Below the pieces are notes generated by a model. That model was not told the origin of the DNA and made no database searches. It saw only the letters and a program-made list of their open reading frames with translations. Made by a program: the position numbers and the translations under genes. From NCBI GenBank assembly GCA_964550225.1, contig CAZJXT010000015.1:1-10913 (forward strand): a DNA stretch of 10,913 bases. Reading direction: 5' to 3'. How positions within the stretch are numbered: position 1 is the first letter of the stretch; the number at the start of each line of letters is the position of its first letter. Below, piece by piece: positions 6,004-10,913 of the stretch. Source of the stretch: CAIXMG01 sp964550225. Lineage in GTDB: Bacteria; Patescibacteriota; Minisyncoccia; Phycocordibacterales; UBA1006.

Positions 6004-6273
6004 ATGGCAAAAACATCAGTACTCGCACGCAACGAAAAACGACGAAAGTTGATTGAAAAATATGCAGCAAAACGTGCTGCATTGAAAGCGGCTGGAGACC
6101 TTGAGGGACTTCAAAAACTTCCAAAAAATTCATCACCAACACGTTACAAAAATCGGTGCGCATTAACAGGTCGATCAAATGGATATTTACGAGACTTTGG
6201 TCTTTCACGTATCAAGTTCCGAGAACTTGCTAACGAAGGAAAAATTCCAGGGGTACGTAAATCATCTTGGTAA
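6004..6273 (+). CDS. rpsN: 30S ribosomal protein S14 (uS14)
   Basis: The protein has 89 residues beginning MAKTSVLARNEKRRKL. The conserved C-terminal half is intact: NSSPTRYKNRCALTGRSN, then RDFGLSRIKFRELA and GKIPGVRKSSW. S14 binds the 3' domain of 16S rRNA in the head of the small subunit. It is the zinc-free form: only one Cys (in NRCALTG) remains and the CxxC pairs of the short zinc form are absent. The ATG at 6004 matches the family N-terminus; a reading from the TTG at 5998 would add two residues. It is the first gene of this operon, although in the canonical spc order it follows rplE, which is not here. Confidence 0.96.
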   Translation: MAKTSVLARNEKRRKLIEKYAAKRAALKAAGDLEGLQKLPKNSSPTRYKNRCALTGRSNGYLRDFGLSRIKFRELANEGKIPGVRKSSW

Positions 6274-6293
6274 TTACAAATCATTTCTTTTTT

Positions 6294-6680
6294 ATGGATA
6301 CAGTTTCAAATATGTTGATCTCTTTGAAAAACGGAGGAAATGCAGGTAAGACTACCGTGATCGTTCCTTTTTCAAAATTATCAGCAGCAATCGCTAAAAC
6401 ACTTTTTAATACAGGATATGTTGCATCATATGCAAAAAAATCTCGTGCAAAAGGTGATGTCTTAGAACTTGGAGTGTCATACGTTGACACAGTTCCACGA
6501 ATTCATGACATTAAACGAATTTCAAAATCATCACGACGTGTTTATTTCGGAGTGCATGATGTGAAATTAGTTAAAAACGGTCGAGGACTTTTGGTGCTTT
6601 CAACACCAAAAGGAATTCTAACTGGAGATGAGGCTCGCAAAGAACACGTAGGTGGAGAAGCGCTCTTCGAAATCTGGTAA
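6294..6680 (+). CDS. rpsH: 30S ribosomal protein S8 (uS8)
   Basis: The 128-residue protein begins MDTVSNMLISLKNGG, the usual S8 start (D-x-hydrophobic-S-D/N-ML). It ends with the conserved RNA-binding part STPKGILTGDEARKE and GGEALFEIW. S8 binds helix 21 of 16S rRNA in the central domain. In E. coli it also represses the spc operon by binding its mRNA, which is relevant to the structured leader upstream of rpsN here. The ATG at 6294 is used rather than the upstream TTG at 6267, which overlaps rpsN. The gap after rpsN is 20 nt, T-rich, without a Shine-Dalgarno sequence. Confidence 0.96.
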   Translation: MDTVSNMLISLKNGGNAGKTTVIVPFSKLSAAIAKTLFNTGYVASYAKKSRAKGDVLELGVSYVDTVPRIHDIKRISKSSRRVYFGVHDVKLVKNGRGLLVLSTPKGILTGDEARKEHVGGEALFEIW

Positions 6681-6687
6681 TAATTAT

Positions 6688-7221
6688 ATGTCACGACTCG
6701 CAAAAAATCCGATTGAAATTCTCGCAGGGGTAACCGTTACTGTATCAAAAGACACGGTAACTATTACAGGACCTAAAGGAGAATTGTCAAAAACATTTCG
6801 TCCAGAAATTTCAATCGCAGTTATAGATAATACGGTGGTACTTACTCCTAATGGAGATAATGTATTTATCCGATCTCTTTGGGGAACCGTTGCCTCTCAT
6901 ATCAAAAATATGATGGAAGGAGTTACTCAAGGCTTTAATCGAAAACTCATTCTCGAAGGAGTAGGGTTCAAATCAGCTGTTTCAGGAAAATCTCTTGATC
7001 TTGCTCTTGGATTCTCACATCCAGTAAAATTGGAAATTCCAGAAGGATTAACGGTTACTGCAGAGAAAAACATTATTAGTATTTCAGGAATTGATAAAGA
7101 GTCAGTCGGTCAATTTTCTGCATATGTTCGATCACTCAAAAAACCTGAACCTTACAAAGGAAAAGGATTCCGTTATGATGATGAGGTGATCCGACGTAAA
7201 CAAGGTAAAAAATCTGCGTAA
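6688..7221 (+). CDS. rplF: 50S ribosomal protein L6 (uL6)
   Basis: The 177-residue protein has the usual two-domain L6 layout. The N-terminus MSRLAKNPIEI leads into GVTVTVSKDTVTITGPKGEL. The second domain carries GFNRKLILEGVGFKSAVSG and the C-terminal signature PEPYKGKGFRY followed by RRKQGK. L6 sits at the base of the L7/L12 stalk near the factor-binding site on 23S rRNA. The ATG at 6688, 7 nt after the rpsH stop, matches the family start. A reading from 6652 would overlap rpsH by 29 nt and add 12 unconserved residues. No Shine-Dalgarno sequence is visible. Confidence 0.96.
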   Translation: MSRLAKNPIEILAGVTVTVSKDTVTITGPKGELSKTFRPEISIAVIDNTVVLTPNGDNVFIRSLWGTVASHIKNMMEGVTQGFNRKLILEGVGFKSAVSGKSLDLALGFSHPVKLEIPEGLTVTAEKNIISISGIDKESVGQFSAYVRSLKKPEPYKGKGFRYDDEVIRRKQGKKSA

Positions 7222-7236
7222 TCCTTGAAACTATTT

Positions 7237-7581
7237 ATGAAACATTCAAACATTTCAAAACGAGAACGTCGTCACAAACGAATTCGTGCTCGTGTATCTG
7301 GGACCGCAGAGCGTCCACGATTGTCAGTATTTAAATCTAATAAATTTATGTACGCACAATTGATTGATGATACTGCAGGAACAACATTATGTGCTGCAAG
7401 TGATATCAAAGGCGCAAAAGGAACCAAAACAAATCGTGCAGAGCAAGTAGGAAAAGCAATTGCTGCTCTTGCTGCAAAACACAATATTACCAAAGTTGTT
7501 TTTGATCGAGGTGGATTTCGATTCACAGGTCGCGTCAAAACTCTTGCAGAAAGTGCTCGTGAAAGCGGACTCATCTTCTAA
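7237..7581 (+). CDS. rplR: 50S ribosomal protein L18 (uL18)
   Basis: The 114-residue protein begins with a basic stretch (MKHSNISKRERRHKRIRARV), followed by GTAERPRLSVFKSNK, YAQLIDD and the terminal FDRGGFRFTGRVKTLAESAR, all standard for L18. L18 mediates attachment of 5S rRNA to the large subunit together with L5. The ATG at 7237 is preferred over the TTG at 7225 because the family N-terminus aligns there. It lies 15 nt after rplF. Its usual 5S partner L5 (rplE) is not encoded next to this cluster. Confidence 0.96.
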   Translation: MKHSNISKRERRHKRIRARVSGTAERPRLSVFKSNKFMYAQLIDDTAGTTLCAASDIKGAKGTKTNRAEQVGKAIAALAAKHNITKVVFDRGGFRFTGRVKTLAESARESGLIF

Positions 7582-7586
7582 TATTT

Positions 7587-8225
7587 ATGGAAACACAAGA
7601 ACAAAAAACAACAACTTCTGCAACAGAAGCGCCTGTGCGAAAATTTACACCACGAACTGGTGGAACATCTCGTGGAGGACAAGCAGGAAATAATCGTTCA
7701 GCTGGACGAGGCCCACGACGTGATAGTCGAAGTGCGCGACCAGAACGAGCAAAACCAGAATTTGAACAAAAAATGCTTTCAATTCGACGGGTAACTCGTG
7801 TGGTATCAGGAGGACGACGATTTTCATTCTCTGTAGTACTTGCGATTGGAGATAAAAAAGGAATGATGGGACTAGGTATCGGTAAAGCAGGAGATACTAC
7901 TCTTGCTATCAACAAAGCGTTGAACGATGCAAAGAAAAATACCATCAAAGTTCGTTTGAATAAACGAGGAACTATTGATCATGACGTATCTGCAAAATAT
8001 AAATCAGCTCGTGTAATGCTTATGCCTAACCGCGGACGAGGAGTTGTGGTAGGTTCAGCAATGCGTGTGATGGTTGAACTCGCAGGTATTACTGATATTA
8101 CAGGTCGTGTAGTTTCTGGATCAAAAGATAAATTAAACATTGCTCAAGCTACCATGAAAGCACTTTCTCTCTTTGCATTGCCAAAGAAAGCTCGTGCAGA
8201 AGTAAAGCCAGTAGTAACTGAATAA
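7587..8225 (+). CDS. rpsE: 30S ribosomal protein S5 (uS5) with RG-rich N-terminal extension
   Basis: The protein has 212 residues, longer than the roughly 165 of E. coli S5. Residues 1-60 are a low-complexity Thr/Gly/Arg-rich extension. The S5 core starts near 61: MLSIRRVTRVVSGGRRFSF (63-81), the GDKKGMMGLGIGKAG loop (88-102) and RGTIDHDV (127-134). The C-terminal domain reads VELAGITDI, then SKDKLNIAQATMKAL. The region usually written PAxxGTGVIAGG is MPNRGRGVVVGSAMR here, a variant I associate with CPR-type S5 from memory. S5 lies near the mRNA entry channel and supports decoding fidelity. The next gene is rplO, with only 3 nt between; the usual rpmD is absent. An internal start at M63 would give a protein lacking conserved N-terminal residues, so the full reading is kept. 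Confidence 0.95.
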   Translation: METQEQKTTTSATEAPVRKFTPRTGGTSRGGQAGNNRSAGRGPRRDSRSARPERAKPEFEQKMLSIRRVTRVVSGGRRFSFSVVLAIGDKKGMMGLGIGKAGDTTLAINKALNDAKKNTIKVRLNKRGTIDHDVSAKYKSARVMLMPNRGRGVVVGSAMRVMVELAGITDITGRVVSGSKDKLNIAQATMKALSLFALPKKARAEVKPVVTE

Positions 8226-8228
8226 TAT

Positions 8229-8675
8229 ATGCAAATAAACAAACTCGCTCGAAAAACACCAAACACAAAACATGTCCAAGTGGGACGTGGAGGGAAACGT
8301 GGTAAAACAGCAGGACGTGGAACGAAAGGGCAAAAAGCTCGATCAGGACGTCGTATGCGACCAGAGCTACGAGATCTAATTAAGAAAATTCCTAAGAAAC
8401 GAGGGTATGGTAAAAACCGAGCAAAAAGTACTTATGAAAAACCAACCGTATTTACTGTAAACGTAAATGTATTGGAAAAAGTATTTTCTGCAGGAGAAAC
8501 CGTATCACCTGTTTCACTACTTGAAAAAGGAGTATTAACATCAACACGATTGCCACAAGCAGGAGTGAAGATTTTAGGAACAGGAGTATTGACTAAAAAA
8601 CTTATCATTTCAGCATGTGCAGTTTCTGCATCAGCGAAAGAAAAAATTGAACAAGCAGGAGGGTCGATTGCATAA
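8229..8675 (+). CDS. rplO: 50S ribosomal protein L15 (uL15)
   Basis: The 148-residue protein has the Gly/Arg/Lys-rich N-terminal arm typical of L15 (GRGGKRGKTAGRGTKGQKAR, about residues 19-38), which threads into 23S rRNA. The globular C-terminal domain contains GVKILGTGVLTKKLI and ends KIEQAGGSIA. The start is ATG, 3 nt after the rpsE stop. A putative secY promoter overlaps the end of the gene. Confidence 0.95.
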   Translation: MQINKLARKTPNTKHVQVGRGGKRGKTAGRGTKGQKARSGRRMRPELRDLIKKIPKKRGYGKNRAKSTYEKPTVFTVNVNVLEKVFSAGETVSPVSLLEKGVLTSTRLPQAGVKILGTGVLTKKLIISACAVSASAKEKIEQAGGSIA

Positions 8676-8692
8676 TTAATGTGTGATACACT
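8664..8692 (+). promoter_or_regulatory. Putative internal promoter for secY
   Basis: An extended -10 TG-A-TACACT (TACACT at 8687-8692) has a weak -35 TCGATT at 8664-8669, 17 nt upstream within the end of rplO. The -10 ends 9 nt before the secY ATG, so the mRNA would begin about 3 nt before it. secY can also be made by readthrough, since no terminator separates it from rplO. Confidence 0.45.
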
Positions 8693-8701
8693 ATAACCTA
8701 T

Positions 8702-9979
8702 ATGTTTCAATCATTTTTTAACAAGGTAAAAATTATCGTGTCTGATCGCAAGATTATGATGCGAGTAGTCTTTATCTTTGCAATCTTTATTCTGTTTCGT
8801 GCGTTGACCGCTATTCCTGTTCCAGGGGTAAACACCTTGGCATTGGCTCAGTATTTGAACAATAATCAATTTTTCGGATTCTTGAACCTGTTTTCAGGAG
8901 GAGGGCTCAGTAGTCTTTCAATCATTCTTCTTGGGGTTGGACCATTTATTACATCGTCAATCATTATGCAATTATTGACATTGATGGTTCCAAAACTGAA
9001 AGAGCTTTACCATGAAAGTGGTGAAATTGGACGACGACAATTCAATCAATATTCACGATATCTTACGATTGTGTTGGCAACAATCCAAGGAACAGCGTTG
9101 CTTGCTGTGCTTGCACGACAAGGAATTGTTCCAGGATTACCAACCGCACAAGCATTCATTAATATTGCGATCGTTGTAGCTGGTTCATTTGTTACAATGT
9201 GGCTTGGCGAACTTATTTCAGAATTTGGTATTGGAAACGGTGTCTCAATTATTATTTTTGCAGGTATCGTTGCTCGTATTCCAAATGATGTTAATCAAGC
9301 ATTGTTTTCATATGACGCATCACAATTACCAATTTATATTGGGTTTGTGATCGCTGCCGTATTGTTGGTTGCAGGAATTGTTATGGTGACCGAGGCAGAA
9401 CGTCTCGTTCCGGTAACCTATGCAAAACAACAAGCGCGAGCTGGATATGTCGTGACTTCAACATCAAGTCATATTCCACTCCGTATGAATCAGGCTGGGG
9501 TAATGCCCGTGATCTTTGCACTATCAATTCTCATGTTTCCTAAATTAATTGCAACAGCACTTGCTGGTTCAGTTAATGTGAAACTTGCAGCAATTGGTTC
9601 TGCTATTTCATCATTCCTTGGTAATCAGGTGTACTACGCTATCATTTATTTCTTGCTGGTATTTATATTTACCTATTTCTACACAGCAGTAACATTTGAT
9701 GCAGAAGCAATGGCAAACAATTTACAAAAAAATGGTGCATTTATTCCTAACGTTCGCCCAGGTCTTCCTACGGCAGAATTTATTGGAAATATCATGACAC
9801 GCATTACGTTTTTCGGAGGACTTTTCTTGGCATTAGTGGCAATCTTGCCAACTATTTTCCAAGTAGTTACCGGAAATCAAAATTTTGCAATTGGAGGTAC
9901 GGCGATTCTCATCGTGGTATCTGTAGTTATTGATTTAATCAAGAAACTATCGGCTCAAGCCTCAATGGCTGAATACTAA
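8702..9979 (+). CDS. secY: Protein translocase subunit SecY
   Basis: The 425-residue, ten-helix membrane protein is close to the usual SecY length. Recognisable landmarks are LFRALTAIPVPGVN (31-44, first helix), the plug and second-helix region GGGLSSLSIILLGVGPFITSS (67-86), EFGIGNGVSIIIFAG (174-188) and the helix-7 region NQAGVMPVIFA (263-273). The cytoplasmic loop with VTEAERLVPVTYAKQQAR (229-246) contacts SecA or the ribosome in characterised SecY. It forms the protein-conducting channel with SecE and SecG, and is the likely export route for the signal-peptide and anchored proteins in this window. It lies 26 nt after rplO with a possible promoter of its own. Its stop codon abuts a terminator palindrome. 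Confidence 0.97.
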   Translation: MFQSFFNKVKIIVSDRKIMMRVVFIFAIFILFRALTAIPVPGVNTLALAQYLNNNQFFGFLNLFSGGGLSSLSIILLGVGPFITSSIIMQLLTLMVPKLKELYHESGEIGRRQFNQYSRYLTIVLATIQGTALLAVLARQGIVPGLPTAQAFINIAIVVAGSFVTMWLGELISEFGIGNGVSIIIFAGIVARIPNDVNQALFSYDASQLPIYIGFVIAAVLLVAGIVMVTEAERLVPVTYAKQQARAGYVVTSTSSHIPLRMNQAGVMPVIFALSILMFPKLIATALAGSVNVKLAAIGSAISSFLGNQVYYAIIYFLLVFIFTYFYTAVTFDAEAMANNLQKNGAFIPNVRPGLPTAEFIGNIMTRITFFGGLFLALVAILPTIFQVVTGNQNFAIGGTAILIVVSVVIDLIKKLSAQASMAEY

Positions 9980-10008
9980 ACAAAAAACCGCATATGCGGT
10001 TTTTTGTT
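9979..10008 (+). terminator. Perfect palindromic terminator after secY
   Basis: This 30-base perfect palindrome has a CCGC/GCGG core around ATAT, flanked by AAAAAA on the left and TTTTTT on the right. It could work in both directions. Its first base is the last base of the secY stop codon, and its last base is one base before the extended -10 of the next gene. Confidence 0.82.
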
Positions 10009-10009
10009 A

Positions 10010-10018
10010 TGCTACAAT
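10010..10018 (+). promoter_or_regulatory. Extended -10 promoter of the adk-like gene
   Basis: TG-C-TACAAT (TACAAT at 10013-10018) ends 7 nt before the ATG at 10026, so transcription should begin at or one base before the start codon. The -35 position falls inside the secY terminator palindrome and has no match to consensus. Confidence 0.6.
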
Positions 10019-10025
10019 ATTCAGT

Positions 10026-10622
10026 ATGAGTAATGCATATATATTTTATGGCAAGGCGGGTTCTGGAAAGGGAACTCAGGCACAATTATTAAAAACACAT
10101 TTAGAGTCCCAAGGGCGTTCTGTTGTGTACATTGAAACAGGTGGACTATTTAGAAATTTTGTTGAAACCAATACAGGGTTTTCTGCACAGCGAACAAAAA
10201 CAGTTATCGAAAGCGGGCAACTGATGCCAGCATTTTTTCCTATTTACCTTTGGTCACAGGCAATGATTGAACATTTTAATGGAACTCAAGATTTAATTTT
10301 AGATGGAGTTACTCGTCGTATTGAAGAGGCTCCTATTTTAGAATCAGCTCTCGATTTTTTTCAAATAGAGAAAAAAATTATTTTTAATATTCATATAAAT
10401 GATACAGTTGCACAAGCTCGTCTTTTGATGCGTGCAGATGATCGTCCTGATGATGCTGATCCGGTAAAAATTCAAAAGCGTTTAGATTGGTACAATGAAA
10501 AAGTACTTCCTGTTTTGGAATATTTTAAACAAAATAACACCATGACGATGTGTGATATTGATGGGGAACCAGATGTGGCTCAGGTACAAAGCCAGGTCCT
10601 TGAATTCCTTGACAAAATCTGA
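10026..10622 (+). CDS. adk: Adenylate kinase-like nucleoside monophosphate kinase
   Basis: The protein has 198 residues. The P-loop GKAGSGKGT lies at 9-17, within FYGKAGSGKGTQAQLL. An NMP-binding region TGGLFRNF (38-45, Arg43) stands where adenylate kinases usually read TGDLLR. ESGQLMPA (62-69) and LDGVTRRIEEAPIL (92-105) replace the common LDGFPR-type motif but keep its Arg. The short-type LID has R136, R140 and later R152 (MRADDRPDDAD, QKRLDWY). Position after secY and before map is the classical place for adk. Known role: phosphate exchange between ATP and AMP in the cytoplasm. The substituted TGD and DGFP positions leave nucleotide preference less certain, so 'nucleoside monophosphate kinase' is the safe reading. 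The ATG follows an extended -10 directly. It ends with TGA, used as a stop. Confidence 0.85.
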   Translation: MSNAYIFYGKAGSGKGTQAQLLKTHLESQGRSVVYIETGGLFRNFVETNTGFSAQRTKTVIESGQLMPAFFPIYLWSQAMIEHFNGTQDLILDGVTRRIEEAPILESALDFFQIEKKIIFNIHINDTVAQARLLMRADDRPDDADPVKIQKRLDWYNEKVLPVLEYFKQNNTMTMCDIDGEPDVAQVQSQVLEFLDKI

Positions 10623-10628
10623 TAGTAT
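10600..10628 (+). promoter_or_regulatory. Putative promoter of map inside the adk end
   Basis: A -35-like TTGAAT (10600-10605), a 17-nt spacer and TAGTAT (10623-10628) are preceded by TGA at 10620-10622. The adk stop codon itself therefore supplies the extended -10 TG. The -10 ends 7 nt before the map ATG, the same spacing as at adk, predicting a leaderless map transcript. Confidence 0.5.
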
Positions 10629-10635
10629 AGTATTC

Positions 10636-10913
10636 ATGATTATCATCAAGACTGAACAAGAAATACAGAACATGCGCGAAGGAGGAAAACGTCATGCAGA
10701 AATTTTGCAAAAAATTGCAAAACTGGTTCGTCCAGGTATTTCGACATGGGAACTTGATCAGGAGGCAGAAAAAATGATTCGAGAATATGGAGATCTTCCT
10801 GCATTTAAAAATTACAAACCTGATGGTGCAGACCGTCCGTATCCTGCAACCTTGATCACCTCGGTAAACGAAGAGGTCGTTCATGGTATTCCAAATAAAA
10901 AAAGAATTTTACA
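10636..10913 (+). CDS. map: Methionine aminopeptidase type I, 3' partial
   Basis: The first 92 residues are visible; the gene runs off the window end. The N-terminus MIIIKTEQEIQNMREGGKRH, then LVRPGISTWELDQEAE, AFKNYKP, YPATLITSVNEEVVHGIPN are the standard opening of bacterial MetAP. The His of VVHGIP is the conserved catalytic-site His of the family. The metal-binding Asp, His and Glu residues would lie further on and cannot be checked. The enzyme removes the initiator Met from new proteins. It lies 13 nt after the adk-like gene in the canonical secY-adk-map order and has a possible promoter of its own. Confidence 0.95.
   Translation, partial: MIIIKTEQEIQNMREGGKRHAEILQKIAKLVRPGISTWELDQEAEKMIREYGDLPAFKNYKPDGADRPYPATLITSVNEEVVHGIPNKKRIL

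Noticed and set aside
7571..7948. 125-codon minus-strand open frame opposite rpsE
   Set aside because: It is an antisense shadow of the Arg/Gly-rich S5 extension, with low-complexity Ser/Pro/Arg composition and no promoter.
10620..10622. TGA recoded as glycine (code 25) as in some CPR lineages
   Set aside because: TGA falls exactly where adenylate kinases end, and no conserved glycine in the window is encoded by an in-frame TGA.
10609..10636. Perfect TTGACA at 10609-10614 as the -35 of map
   Set aside because: At 16-18 nt spacing the -10 position would overlap the map ATG, placing the start of transcription inside the gene. The TTGAAT at 10600 with the TAGTAT at 10623 fits better.
1..10913. 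CRISPR array or tandem DNA repeats
   Set aside because: No regularly spaced direct repeats were seen. The repeats in the 675-residue protein are diverged at DNA level and visible only as protein patterns.

Overview
The window looks like a stretch of an AT-rich, very compact genome of the Candidate Phyla Radiation (Patescibacteria, probably a Parcubacteria-type lineage). This assignment is inferred from three things. The ribosomal run goes straight from rpsE to rplO with no rpmD (uL30), a loss reported across CPR. None of the 13 gene starts in the window has a recognisable Shine-Dalgarno sequence. The gene complement (membrane-anchored NodB deacetylase, AI-2E-type permease, Dsb proteins, a large secreted beta-sandwich protein) is also typical. 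UGA serves as a normal stop at the end of the adk-like gene, so the TGA-to-glycine code of Gracilibacteria/Absconditabacteria does not apply.

Left part (1-3600): a membrane-anchored polysaccharide deacetylase, whose start lies outside the window, converges on a four-gene minus-strand operon. In transcription order the operon is an AI-2E/PerM-family membrane protein, a DsbA-like thiol oxidoreductase whose two halves are in swapped order, a membrane-anchored thioredoxin of the type usually fused to VKOR, and a DsbB-like quinone-linked oxidase. The last three form a self-contained disulfide-bond-forming set outside the membrane. The two converging units share one bidirectional terminator hairpin, and its stem also encodes the last codons of dsbB.

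Middle (3601-6003): a divergent intergenic region carries an extended -10 box just upstream of the permease start and a consensus promoter (TTGACA, 18 nt, TGA-TATAAT) for a 675-residue secreted protein made of about six fibronectin-III-like repeats, with a C-terminal tail resembling Bacteroidota sorting domains. A terminator, a strong promoter and a second terminator-like hairpin follow within 90 bases. Then comes a leader of about 158 nt with paired segments and a possible 15-codon micro-ORF, ending at rpsN.

Right part (6004-10913): the distal half of the spc operon in conserved order, rpsN-rpsH-rplF-rplR-rpsE-rplO-secY, then an adk-like kinase and map (cut by the window end). The upstream half (rplN-rplX-rplE) is not adjacent. 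Extended -10 boxes lie 7-9 nt before the ATG of the permease gene, secY, adk and map, suggesting leaderless transcripts. The observations most worth checking are the permuted DsbA, the leaderless promoter design, the promoter nested in a terminator with its structured rpsN leader, and the repeat protein.
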